A stretch of 21,016 nt of DNA from Actinomycetota bacterium (GTDB lineage Bacteria; Actinomycetota; Humimicrobiia; Humimicrobiales; Humimicrobiaceae). Positions 7,564 through 15,651 of this stretch are shown one piece after another (the stretch's first letter is position 1; every line of letters begins with the position of its first letter). Position numbers and translations under genes: made by a program. Location of the stretch: assembly GCA_023488645.1 (NCBI GenBank), contig JAMDDL010000024.1:1-21016 (forward strand), written 5' to 3'. The notes under the pieces are model-generated. The model had not been told where the DNA came from, searched no databases, and saw nothing but the letters and a program-made list of their open reading frames with translations.

Positions 7564-10104
7564 TTACTGGATTTTTCCACAGCATTTTTTATATTTCTTT
7601 CCGCTCCCGCAGGGACATGGATCATTTCTTCCAACTTTTTCCTTATTTACAACAGGTTCTTTCCCGGAAGAAATCCCGTCACCGGGACCACTGGTTGAAA
7701 TATTCTTATACTGTCTTTCGTGCTGTCTTTCTTTTTCCTCACCTGTATATATTTTTGCATTATATAAAAGCCTTACATTATCATTTCTGATTTCCTCAAT
7801 CATATCTTTAAACAAATGAAAAGATTCATGTTTATACTCGATAAGAGGATCATGCTGACCATAAGAACGAAGTCCTATACCTTCCTTAAGATAATCCATT
7901 TCAAGTAAATGATCACGCCACCTGTTGTCAATTACTGTAAGAGTAATTATTTTTTCAAGCTGGCGCATAATTTCACTGCCAAAACCTGTTTCTCTTTCCT
8001 CATAAACTTTCAAAGCTGCTTCCTTAAGCTTTTCCTTAAGTTCATTTCTTTCAACTCTTGAAGATTCCAGCTTGTCTTTTTCAATTATATTCTTTGAAAT
8101 ATCCCTTCCAAACATTGAAATAAGATAATTTTTATATTCTTCAATATCCCAGTCTTCCTGATAAGTATTTGAATTAAGATGTGATTCAAAATTTGAATTT
8201 ATAATGTCTTTAACCATTTCCTGTGATGATTCTTTTAAATCTTCTTCAAACAAAGCTTTTTTTCTTCTTTCATATATGACCTCTCTTTGTTTGTTCATAA
8301 CATCGTCATATTCAAGCACATGCTTTCGTATTTCAAAGTTTCTTGATTCAACCTGCCTTTGCGCATTTTCTATTGATCTATTAATAATAGGATGTGCAAT
8401 TGGCATATCATCCGGAAAATTAATTCTTTCCATGATCATGCCGATCCTGTCTGACCCGAACAATCTGAGCAAATCATCCTGCAGGCTTAAATAAAACTGA
8501 CTTGAACCAGGATCACCCTGCCTGCCGCTTCTTCCCCTTAACTGATTATCAATTCGTCTGGCTTCATGTCTTTCCGTCCCCAGAACATGCAGTCCTCCAA
8601 GCTCAACTACTCCCTTACCAAGAACGATATCCGTTCCTCTTCCCGCCATATTTGTTGAAATTGTCACTGTTTTCTGTTGCCCGGCATTAGCTATTATTTC
8701 AGCTTCTTTTTCATGATATCTTGCATTTAATACCTGATGAGGTATTCCTTCATCTTTCAGCATGCTGCTTAAAATTTCGGATTTTTCTATTGATATTGTT
8801 CCAACCAGAACCGGCTGACCCTTTTCATATCTTTCTCTGATGTCCTGCACAACACACTCAAATTTAGCTTTTTCAGTTTTATAAATCAAATCGGGCATGT
8901 CATCTCTGATCATTGGCTTATTTGTAGGAATGACAACTGTTTCGAGTTTATATATATGCCTGAATTCTTCAGCTTCAGTTAATGCTGTTCCTGTCATACC
9001 TGCCAGTTTTTCATACATCCTGAAATAATTTTGAATTGTAATAGTGGCAAGAGTCTGGTTTTCTTCCATTATTTTTACATTTTCTTTTGCTTCAATTGCC
9101 TGGTGCAAGCCTTCGCTGTATCTTCTTCCATGAAGAATCCTTCCTGTAAATTCATCAACTATTAAAACCTCTCCGTCTTTTACTATATAATCAACATCTT
9201 TTTTAAACAGATGATATGCCTTCAGCGCCTGGTTTAAAGCATGTATATGAAGATAATTTGATGGATCATACAAATTATCAATTCCTGTTAATTTTTCAAC
9301 ATTTGCAACCCCCTCTTCAGTAATAGCTGCTGTTTTTTGCTTTTCATCAATTTCAAAATCAACTTCGGCAGTCAGTTTTGGAACAATCCTTGACATTTTT
9401 CTGTAAAGTTCCGTTGACTGATATGGAACACCTGAAATAATCAGCGGAGTTCTGGCTTCATCAATCAGAATGCTGTCAACTTCATCAACAATGGCATAAT
9501 AATGTCCATCCTGAACCATCATCTCTTTTGAAGTTACCATATTATCTCTAAGATAATCAAAACCGAATTCATTGTTTGTGCCATAAATTACACTTGCCGA
9601 GTAAGCTTCCTTTTTGTCAGAAAAATCCTGGTTGTTTTGAAGAAGCCCTACCTTTATTCCAAGAAAATTGTAAACATTTCCCATCCAGATGCTGTCTCTT
9701 TTTGCAAGGTAGTCATTGACAGTAACAATATGAGTACTTTTTCCTGTAAATGAATAAAGATAAGCAGGCAAAGTGGCAACAAGTGTTTTCCCTTCTCCTG
9801 TTTTCATTTCTGCGATCTTTCCTTCAAACAATACTAAACCGCCATAAAGCTGGACATCAAAATGTCTCATGTTAAGCGTCCTTCTGGCAGCCTCCCTTAC
9901 AACCGCAAAAGCTTCAGGCACCAGGTCTTCAAAGCTTTCTCCCTTTTCATATCTTGATCTAAACTGCGGTGTTTTAAGTCTTAACTGCTCATCTGTGAGA
10001 GTTTTCATAGCAGGTTCAAGCTCATTTATCTGAGCAATTATAGCATCATATTTTTTCTGGACCTTGCCCTGTCCTGCTTTTAAAATATTTGTAAATTTAA
10101 ACAT
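7564..10104 (-). CDS. secA: Preprotein translocase ATPase SecA
   Basis: SecA is the motor that pushes unfolded preproteins through SecYEG. The 846 residues match the compact SecA of Gram-positive bacteria. Walker A is MKTGEGKT (100-107) and the DEAD-type box is DEVD (207-210). The family blocks GGLVLFEGKIAEM and NMAGRGTDIVLG are present. The C-terminus ends in a zinc-binding SEC-C tail, CPCGSGKKYKKCC, with ligands near 830, 832, 841 and 842; this tail binds SecB or membranes in relatives. The start is ATG at 10104, with GGTGAT 5 nt upstream. It lies 27 nt downstream of hpf and 65 nt before prfB, so hpf-secA-prfB is probably one transcript. The hpf-secA order is shared by Actinobacteria and Firmicutes. 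Confidence 0.99.
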   Translation of the reverse strand: MFKFTNILKAGQGKVQKKYDAIIAQINELEPAMKTLTDEQLRLKTPQFRSRYEKGESFEDLVPEAFAVVREAARRTLNMRHFDVQLYGGLVLFEGKIAEMKTGEGKTLVATLPAYLYSFTGKSTHIVTVNDYLAKRDSIWMGNVYNFLGIKVGLLQNNQDFSDKKEAYSASVIYGTNNEFGFDYLRDNMVTSKEMMVQDGHYYAIVDEVDSILIDEARTPLIISGVPYQSTELYRKMSRIVPKLTAEVDFEIDEKQKTAAITEEGVANVEKLTGIDNLYDPSNYLHIHALNQALKAYHLFKKDVDYIVKDGEVLIVDEFTGRILHGRRYSEGLHQAIEAKENVKIMEENQTLATITIQNYFRMYEKLAGMTGTALTEAEEFRHIYKLETVVIPTNKPMIRDDMPDLIYKTEKAKFECVVQDIRERYEKGQPVLVGTISIEKSEILSSMLKDEGIPHQVLNARYHEKEAEIIANAGQQKTVTISTNMAGRGTDIVLGKGVVELGGLHVLGTERHEARRIDNQLRGRSGRQGDPGSSQFYLSLQDDLLRLFGSDRIGMIMERINFPDDMPIAHPIINRSIENAQRQVESRNFEIRKHVLEYDDVMNKQREVIYERRKKALFEEDLKESSQEMVKDIINSNFESHLNSNTYQEDWDIEEYKNYLISMFGRDISKNIIEKDKLESSRVERNELKEKLKEAALKVYEERETGFGSEIMRQLEKIITLTVIDNRWRDHLLEMDYLKEGIGLRSYGQHDPLIEYKHESFHLFKDMIEEIRNDNVRLLYNAKIYTGEEKERQHERQYKNISTSGPGDGISSGKEPVVNKEKVGRNDPCPCGSGKKYKKCCGKIQ

Positions 10105-10131
10105 TTATATCACCGGATTTTTTTAATTGTC

Positions 10132-10680
10132 TTAGTTTTGAGGTTCTATCAAACCATAATTTTCGTCTCTTCTTTTGTATAAAACCGCAGTCTTGCCTGT
10201 GTCCGCGTTAACAAATACATAAAAATCATGACCTATAAGCTCCATTTGAAGAGAAGCTTCTTCAGGTGTCATTGGTTTTATTTCAAACTTTTTTGTTTTT
10301 ACTATTTTTTTCAAATCTTCAAAGCTTTCCTGTTGATTTGCAGCTTCAGCAGGAATTGTTTGCGGTACTTTTCTTCCTTTTTGAATCATCTTATTCCTGT
10401 AGCGTTTAATCTGCCTTTCAATTTTATGATTAACTTTATCTATAGCTTCAAAAAAATCAACGCCATATTCTGTTGCCCTTATTACTGCCTTTGGTGTAAA
10501 TATGGTTACTATGATTTTATTATTTAAATTAATGCTTGGATTTTTTTCAAGAATGAACTCTATTTCTGTCTTTATAACACTGCCTGCAAGCTTTTCTATT
10601 CTGGATTTAATTTTTCTTTCAGTATATTCCTTAATTTCACCGTTTAATTCTATATTTCTGCTTTTTAAATTATATTCCAT
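10132..10680 (-). CDS. hpf: Ribosome hibernation promoting factor, long form
   Basis: HPF inactivates 70S ribosomes in stationary phase, and the long form alone dimerises them to 100S. The 182 residues have the S30AE N-terminal domain (about 1-100, MEYNLKSRNIELNGEIKEY, basic patch IKRYRNKMIQKGRK). A Gln/Ala/Glu-rich linker follows, then the C-terminal dimerisation domain (about 130-180, including HDFYVFVNADTGKTAVLYKR and the YGLIEP end). The start is ATG at 10680 with a strong GGGGG-type ribosome site about 8 nt upstream. A candidate promoter lies at 10709-10740, and a large structured inverted-repeat element lies 72 nt upstream of the start. The neighbour secA follows after 27 nt. Long HPF is the form expected in organisms without a separate Rmf. 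Confidence 0.96.
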   Translation of the reverse strand: MEYNLKSRNIELNGEIKEYTERKIKSRIEKLAGSVIKTEIEFILEKNPSINLNNKIIVTIFTPKAVIRATEYGVDFFEAIDKVNHKIERQIKRYRNKMIQKGRKVPQTIPAEAANQQESFEDLKKIVKTKKFEIKPMTPEEASLQMELIGHDFYVFVNADTGKTAVLYKRRDENYGLIEPQN

Positions 10681-10708
10681 TCATTCCCCCTTCACTATTG
10701 TAAATATT

Positions 10709-10740
10709 ATCATATTAGTCTTTCCTTTTTTATGATCAAA
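10709..10740 (-). promoter_or_regulatory. Candidate hpf promoter
   Basis: On the minus strand TTGATC (10739-10734) and TATGAT (10714-10709) are 19 nt apart. An overlapping alternative is TTTGAT with TAATAT 17 nt on. The -10 lies about 30 nt before the hpf start codon. Both readings are imperfect, and AT-rich sequence gives such matches by chance. Confidence 0.35.
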
Positions 10741-10752
10741 AACAAATTATTT

Positions 10753-10896
10753 AATCAGGCTGGGTATTGAGAAAACCTTTTGAAGGCGGAGCGGGCACGG
10801 TTCCTCTCTTCAGAGAGGAGAGCGAAGCCTGAAATCAGAGCAAGCTTTGACTCGCTGGGGTAAAGCTTGCGTGTTTTCGAAATACCCAGCCTGATT
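10753..10896. repeat. 144-bp element bounded by perfect 16-bp inverted repeats
   Basis: AATCAGGCTGGGTATT (10753-10768) is exactly reverse-complemented at 10881-10896. After a 2-nt GA/GA mismatch the pairing resumes with GAAAAC (10771-10776) and GTTTTC (10873-10878), giving a roughly 24-bp closing stem. Inside are two more hairpins: CCTCTC/GAGAGG with loop TTCA (10803-10818), and the perfect 9-bp GCAAGCTTT/AAAGCTTGC (10840-10848 and 10862-10870). The interior is GC-richer than its surroundings. No target-site duplication is visible and it codes for nothing. It could be a MITE-like element, a REP-like palindrome or a structured RNA. The structure is certain; its nature is not. Confidence 0.7.
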
Positions 10897-11027
10897 CCTA
10901 TAGCCTTACTTTTATCCATATCATGAAATTGAAAATGCTTCTTTATTTTTTTAACAAATTTTTATCTTAACTTAATTCAAACTTAAAATAAATTTTTACA
11001 ATTATACTATTATTTTTAATTTATGCA

Positions 11028-11912
11028 TTACCATATTGCTCTTGCAAGAGTCAGCAGATAAATTTTATCTGCCCCGCATTTTTTCAGTACCCTCGAAATT
11101 TCATTAAGAGTATTTCCGGTAGTCCATACATCGTCTAAAATCAATATATTTCTTTGTGTTACTTTTAATATATTTCTTGCTTTAAAAGTATCTTTTAAGT
11201 TTATCTTTCTTTCATGCATTCCAAGATTATGCTGTTTTAATGTTTTTCTGATTTTAATCATATTATTTAAATAAGGCAACCTGACTTCCCTTGAAAACAA
11301 TTCTGCCAGTATTTGCATATGATTTTTCTCCGGATAAAAAGATTTTTTAAAATCATTGGCATTTAAAGTAAAATCAGGAACAGTTTCAACAAAATCAATT
11401 TTTTCATTCCTGAAGCAGTTGTCATAGATTTTCTTTAAAAAGCTGCACAAGACGGGAGCAAGGCTGTAAATTTTATTATATTTATACTTTATAATTAATT
11501 TCTTTAAAATCCCGCTGTAGAAACCGAAGCTTCTTAATCTATAAAAGCTGTATTCTGAATTTCTGCAGTTTATGCATAAAGTTCTTGTGTCTTTTCTGCC
11601 GGGTGTTTTTAAAACAAAAGAACTTTGATCGTTTTTTGTATGAAAAATCATTGAATTTACAGAAGTGCTGATTAAATTATATGAGACTGCACAATCTTTT
11701 GTATTTTTTATAAATACCGGAGTTCCACAATTCCTGCAAATTATACCGCTGATTTCAGGAATCTCCTGTCTGCATTTTTCACATAACAATCCCTTGTTTA
11801 TGTCCCCGCAGGAAGAACAAATATCAGGTAAAAAGATATTTTTAAAAATTTCCTTTAAAAAGTTATCTGAAGATATTTTTTTTACCGTATCCTTGTCTCT
11901 CTCTCCGATCAA
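11028..11912 (-). CDS. comF: ComF family phosphoribosyltransferase-like protein
   Basis: ComF proteins have a Cys-rich zinc-binding head and a phosphoribosyltransferase-fold tail. They are needed for DNA uptake in naturally competent bacteria but are also widespread in others, with an unclear role. Zinc-ligand candidates are Cys32/35, 44/47, 59/62 and 113/116. The PRPP-loop motif ILILDDVWTTGNTL lies at about 256-269. The usual spacing of the last two Cys pairs is interrupted by about 45 extra residues (66-110), which makes the protein longer (294 aa) than most. The start is TTG at 11912, forming a TTGA overlap with the upstream nucleotidyltransferase stop. A stop lies just upstream in frame, so no earlier start exists. 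No other competence gene is in the window. Confidence 0.9.
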   Translation of the reverse strand: MIGERDKDTVKKISSDNFLKEIFKNIFLPDICSSCGDINKGLLCEKCRQEIPEISGIICRNCGTPVFIKNTKDCAVSYNLISTSVNSMIFHTKNDQSSFVLKTPGRKDTRTLCINCRNSEYSFYRLRSFGFYSGILKKLIIKYKYNKIYSLAPVLCSFLKKIYDNCFRNEKIDFVETVPDFTLNANDFKKSFYPEKNHMQILAELFSREVRLPYLNNMIKIRKTLKQHNLGMHERKINLKDTFKARNILKVTQRNILILDDVWTTGNTLNEISRVLKKCGADKIYLLTLARAIW

Positions 11913-13042
11913 ATCTCATTATGTATCTTGTCATTTTCTATTATAGCATTTGACATGATTTTTACACTTGGATGAATTATAATTCCATCTTCAATAACGC
12001 TTTTTGATCCTATAACTGCTTTTTCAAGAACTGAAGCTCCGCTTTTAATTTTTGTATCATAACCTGTGATTGCTCCAATCAGAGAAGCATCTTTCCCAAT
12101 ATATCCGCTTCCCCATTTTATTCCCCTGTACATTATGGCTCTTTCATCAATAATTGTATTGTCTCCAACAATAATCGGACCGTATAATTTTGCGCCTTTT
12201 TTAACTGTACAATTGTTTCCTATAACTATAGGCGGAATCATAATTACATCTTCCTCAATTATGCAGTTTTTACCAAGCCAGATGCCTTCATTGATTTGCT
12301 GACCTGGAATGCACACTTTTACTTTGCCTTCAAGCGCATCGAAATTTCCCTGCTGATACTGTTCAAGGCTTCCAACATCATTCCAGTATCTGTCATGCTT
12401 ATAACCATAATAAGGAATTCCCTTTTCAAGCAGTTTGGGATAAAGGTCCCTGCCAAAATCATAAAAAGTACCGTAAGGAATATACTTGAAAATCTCCGGC
12501 TCAAAAACATATATACCACTGTTAGCCAGACAGCTTTTTGCTTCTCCCATTAGAGGTTTTTCCTGAAAACCGGTAATCCTGCTGCTGTTGTCTGCGATAA
12601 CTACACCATATAGTGAAGGATCATCTACTTCGGTCAGGACAAGAGTACAGATTCCCCCTTTTTTCCTGTGAAATTCCATAAGATCAGTTAAATCAATATC
12701 TGTAAGAGCATCACCGCTTAATATCAGAAAGGTTTTTCCTTCAAAAAAAGCTTCAACTTTTTTAACTCCGCCGGCAGTTCCAAGCAGCTCGGGCTCATAA
12801 GAATAAGTAATTTTAATATTGTATTTTGCACCGTCACCGAAAAAATTTCTTATTGCTTCAGGATACCAATGAAGATTGCATACAATTTTCTTAAAACCAT
12901 GCTGTATCAGCAGTTCGATAATATGTTCCATAACAGGCTTGTTAACTATCGGAGTCATAGGCTTTGAAATTAAATCTGTAAGAGGTCTTAATCTTGTTCC
13001 AAGGCCTGCTGCAAGAACCATAGCTTTGTTTTTTACAATCAT
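11909..13042 (-). CDS. Sugar-nucleotidyltransferase with left-handed beta-helix (GDP-mannose pyrophosphorylase-like)
   Basis: The N-terminal Rossmann-like domain has the nucleotidyltransferase signature LAAGLGTRLRPLT (10-22), the substrate-loop lysine SKP (26-28), LSGDALTDIDL and YWNDVGSLEQY. From about residue 250 it has hexapeptide repeats of a left-handed beta-helix (such as IGNNCTVKKGAKLYGPIIVG). This matches the 370-residue actinobacterial and archaeal mannose-1-phosphate guanylyltransferase-like group rather than the ManC-type with a fused isomerase domain. The substrate could also be glucose-1-phosphate. It is a paralogue of the gene at 19307-20422. Start is ATG at 13042 with GGAG 7 nt upstream. 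It is 70 nt after mtnA and overlaps comF by 4 nt. Confidence 0.88.
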   Translation of the reverse strand: MIVKNKAMVLAAGLGTRLRPLTDLISKPMTPIVNKPVMEHIIELLIQHGFKKIVCNLHWYPEAIRNFFGDGAKYNIKITYSYEPELLGTAGGVKKVEAFFEGKTFLILSGDALTDIDLTDLMEFHRKKGGICTLVLTEVDDPSLYGVVIADNSSRITGFQEKPLMGEAKSCLANSGIYVFEPEIFKYIPYGTFYDFGRDLYPKLLEKGIPYYGYKHDRYWNDVGSLEQYQQGNFDALEGKVKVCIPGQQINEGIWLGKNCIIEEDVIMIPPIVIGNNCTVKKGAKLYGPIIVGDNTIIDERAIMYRGIKWGSGYIGKDASLIGAITGYDTKIKSGASVLEKAVIGSKSVIEDGIIIHPSVKIMSNAIIENDKIHNEI

Positions 13043-13112
13043 GTTTTTCTCCGGAAAAGTTTTTTAAGAAAAAGAATCTTTAAATTTAAATAAAACATAA
13101 TATAAAATAAAA

Positions 13113-14174
13113 TTATTTGCCAAATATTTGCGCTATATTTTCCTTATATGGCGGTTTTATAACCCCTTTTTCAGTTATGATTGCAGAGATATTTTTAGCA
13201 GGAGTTACATCAAAAGCAGGATTTCTTACTGGAATTTTATCACTGATTATTTTTGTCCCCATAACTTCCCTTACTTCTTTTTCGCCTCTTTCTTCTATTG
13301 GTATCTGTTGTCCGTTTTCAATACTCATGTCAATTGTTGATAAAGGTGCAGCAATAAAAAAGGGGATCCTGTAATATAATGCAGAAATTGAAATACTCAG
13401 AGTCCCTACCTTATTTGCACTGTCTCCATTGGAAGCTATCCTGTCAGCTCCAACAATGACACTGTCAACCTCACCAATGGACATCATATAAGCCGCCGCA
13501 CTATCTGTAATGATAAAAAATGGTATCTTTTCCTGCTCAAGTTCCCATGCTGTAAGTCTTGCCCCCTGCAGGTATGGCCTGGTTTCATCAACTATAACAT
13601 ACCTGATTTTACCGGCGGCTGCAAGACTTCTGACTACTCCAAGCGCTGTACCATAACCTGCCGTTGCAAGTGCACCCGCATTACAATGGGTAAGAATCTT
13701 AATGTTTCCCTTAAAATCCTTAAAAGCTTCCAACCCGTTTTCGCCTATTTTCCTGTTTATGCTGATATCTTCTATTTCAATTTTTTTTGCTTCCTGTATT
13801 AAATTTTGCCTTATAATTTCAATTTCAAGGTTTTTACTTTTATTTAAAACTTCCCTCATTCTTTTTAAAGCCCAGAAAAGGTTTACTGCAGTAGGTCTTG
13901 AAGAAGACAGAAATTTTATTGCCTTTTCCATATATTTAATAAAATCCCGTTTTGATGAGCCCGTGTATTGAATTCCTGCAATTGCTGCCCCATAAGCTGC
14001 AGTAACACCAATGGCTGGTGCCCCCCTTACAACCATTTCTTTTATGGCAATTCCAACTTTTTCATAAGTATCACAAACCACATATTCAACTGCAAAGGGA
14101 AGTTTTCGCTGATCAATAAGCTTTAAGCTTTTACCTTCCCAAATTAAAGTCTGAACTTTACTTTCAGGTTCCAT
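13113..14174 (-). CDS. mtnA: S-methyl-5-thioribose-1-phosphate isomerase
   Basis: MtnA converts methylthioribose-1-phosphate to methylthioribulose-1-phosphate in methionine salvage. The signature RGAPAIGVTAAYG lies at 50-62. The catalytic Cys164 is in THCNAGALATAGYGTALG and Asp244 is in VGADRIASNGD. Both active-site residues are present, so it is unlikely to be a regulatory eIF2B-like relative. The 353-residue length is normal. No other salvage gene (mtnK, mtnB, mtnP) is in the window. It lies 150 nt downstream of ahcY, so the two genes that handle SAM by-products are adjacent. In Actinobacteria mtnA also lies in the secA-ahcY neighbourhood. Start is ATG at 14174, with only a weak GAGAAAG ribosome site. 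Confidence 0.95.
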   Translation of the reverse strand: MEPESKVQTLIWEGKSLKLIDQRKLPFAVEYVVCDTYEKVGIAIKEMVVRGAPAIGVTAAYGAAIAGIQYTGSSKRDFIKYMEKAIKFLSSSRPTAVNLFWALKRMREVLNKSKNLEIEIIRQNLIQEAKKIEIEDISINRKIGENGLEAFKDFKGNIKILTHCNAGALATAGYGTALGVVRSLAAAGKIRYVIVDETRPYLQGARLTAWELEQEKIPFFIITDSAAAYMMSIGEVDSVIVGADRIASNGDSANKVGTLSISISALYYRIPFFIAAPLSTIDMSIENGQQIPIEERGEKEVREVMGTKIISDKIPVRNPAFDVTPAKNISAIITEKGVIKPPYKENIAQIFGK

Positions 14175-14291
14175 ATATAAAACTTTCTCTTGAATTTTAT
14201 TTTATTAATATGATTTCTAAAGTCATATCCTACTGAAACTTTGAAACAGCAATTTTAAAAAATCTTTTATACAGATTGCCGGCAGTTATTT

Positions 14292-14328
14292 ATAATCAGA
14301 TCTGCAGATTGTATAGATGTCTGATTAT
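14292..14328. repeat. 9-bp inverted repeat overlapping the ahcY stop
   Basis: ATAATCAGA (14292-14300) is exactly complemented by TCTGATTAT (14320-14328), with a 19-nt loop containing the palindrome ATCTGCAGAT. The right arm includes the ahcY stop codon. On the minus strand no T-run follows, so it is a weak terminator candidate; mRNA 3'-end stabilisation is an alternative. The rest of the 150-bp ahcY-mtnA gap holds nothing else I can name. Confidence 0.3.
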
Positions 14329-15590
14329 GTTCCTGACTGCCATGATGCAAGATATTCCTCCTGTTCCTCAGTAAGCCTGTCTATTTCAATTCCCATACTT
14401 GCAAGCTTAAGTTTTGCAATATTCTTATCAATATCTTCAGGAACAGCATAAACCTTCTTTCCCAGGTTATTTCCCTTCTTTTTTGAATCAGCTATATATT
14501 CAACACTTAAAGCCTGATTGGCAAAGCTCATATCCATTACACTTGCAGGATGACCTTCTGCAGCACCAAGATTAACAAGCCTTCCTTCAGCGAGAACATA
14601 AATTCTTCTCCCGTCATTCATTAAATACTCCTCAACCATTGGTTTTACCTTTCTGACGGATTTTGAATTTTTTCTTAAATAATTCAAATCAATTTCAGCA
14701 TCAAAATGGCCCGAGTTTGCAACAATGGTTCTGTCTTTGCATCTTGAAAGTATGGGTTCACCAATTACATTTTTATTTCCTGTAACTGACAGAAAGATAT
14801 CCCCTATCAAGGCAGCTTCCGTATTTTTCATTACCTGAAAGCCATCCATTCTTGCTTCAAGGGCTTTAAGAGGATTTATTTCAAGAATGATTACATCCGC
14901 TCCCATTCCCTTTGCCCTCATTGCAACACCTCTGCCGCACCAGCCATATCCCACTACTACAAATCTTCTTCCTGCAAGCAAAATATTTGTGGATCTTAAA
15001 ATACCGTCAATAGTACTCTGACCTGTTCCATATCTGTTATCAAAAAAATGTTTTGTTTTTGCTTCATTTACAGCGATAATGGGATATAATAATACTCCGT
15101 TTTTTTCCATGCTTCTTAACCTGATAACACCGGTTGTGGTTTCTTCTGTTCCTGCCATGATATTTGATACAAGATCTTTTCTTGTGCTGTGAATAGTTGA
15201 AACCAGATCAGCACCATCATCCATTGTTATATTTGGTTTGAAATCAAGAACACTGTTTATGTGCCTGTAGTAAGTATCATTATCTTCACCCTTTATTGCA
15301 AAAGTGGGAATGCCGTAATTAAAAACAAGTGAGGCAGCTACATCATCCTGTGTACTTAACGGATTTGAAGCACATAAAAATACATTTGCCCCACCTTCTT
15401 TTAAAGCGATCATAAGGTTTGCAGTTTCAGAAGTAACATGAAGACAGGCAGCAATATCTATGCCCTTTAACGGCTTTTTATCAGTAAAATCCTTTTTAAT
15501 ACTGCCAAGCACCGGCATATCAGCCTGTGCCCATTCGACTCTGTTTCTGCCGGCTGCAGCCAGATTCTTATCCTTAATATCAAATTCCAT
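14325..15590 (-). CDS. ahcY: Adenosylhomocysteinase, short (Thermotoga/archaeal-like) form
   Basis: AhcY splits S-adenosylhomocysteine into homocysteine and adenosine with tightly bound NAD. Visible landmarks are HVTSETANLM (51-60), GTEETTTGV (147-155), NEAKTKHFFDN (175-185, catalytic Lys180 and Asp184), YGTGQS (187-192) and the NAD-binding GYGWCG (214-219). At 421 residues it is shorter than the roughly 480-residue form usual in Actinobacteria. It lacks the C-terminal KPxHYRY-type tail that completes the NAD site of the neighbouring subunit in that form, and ends instead in YLASWQSGT. Start is ATG at 15590 with AAGGGA upstream. It is 61 nt after the isomerase gene. Related short enzymes in methanogens prefer S-inosylhomocysteine, so the exact substrate is not certain. 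Confidence 0.95.
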   Translation of the reverse strand: MEFDIKDKNLAAAGRNRVEWAQADMPVLGSIKKDFTDKKPLKGIDIAACLHVTSETANLMIALKEGGANVFLCASNPLSTQDDVAASLVFNYGIPTFAIKGEDNDTYYRHINSVLDFKPNITMDDGADLVSTIHSTRKDLVSNIMAGTEETTTGVIRLRSMEKNGVLLYPIIAVNEAKTKHFFDNRYGTGQSTIDGILRSTNILLAGRRFVVVGYGWCGRGVAMRAKGMGADVIILEINPLKALEARMDGFQVMKNTEAALIGDIFLSVTGNKNVIGEPILSRCKDRTIVANSGHFDAEIDLNYLRKNSKSVRKVKPMVEEYLMNDGRRIYVLAEGRLVNLGAAEGHPASVMDMSFANQALSVEYIADSKKKGNNLGKKVYAVPEDIDKNIAKLKLASMGIEIDRLTEEQEEYLASWQSGT

Positions 15591-15651
15591 AATTAATTCC
15601 CTTCTGTTGTTTTAAAATTTTCTACAATTATCAATATATAATAGAAAGATT

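Larger units (their letters stand above)
10681..11027. other. Long intergenic region between comF and hpf
   Basis: This 347-bp gap is the longest in the train and probably separates two transcription units. It holds, in minus-strand order, about 130 bp of AT-rich sequence after the comF stop with no convincing terminator, the 144-bp inverted-repeat element (10753-10896) and a candidate hpf promoter. No open reading frame of credible quality is seen in it. Confidence 0.8.

Noticed and set aside
10753..10896. Calling the inverted-repeat element an insertion sequence, 6S RNA or K-turn riboswitch
   Set aside because: No transposase, no target duplication, no 6S-like central bubble, and the G-A tandem lacks the 3-nt bulge of a K-turn.
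14261..14277. Weak hairpin AATCT/AGATT before a T-run (minus strand) as an ahcY terminator
   Set aside because: The stem is only 5 bp and nearly all A-T; such matches are common in this AT-rich DNA.
15591..15651. SAH or SAM riboswitch upstream of ahcY
   Set aside because: Only 61 bp separate ahcY from the isomerase gene, and no conserved riboswitch core or stem set is visible.
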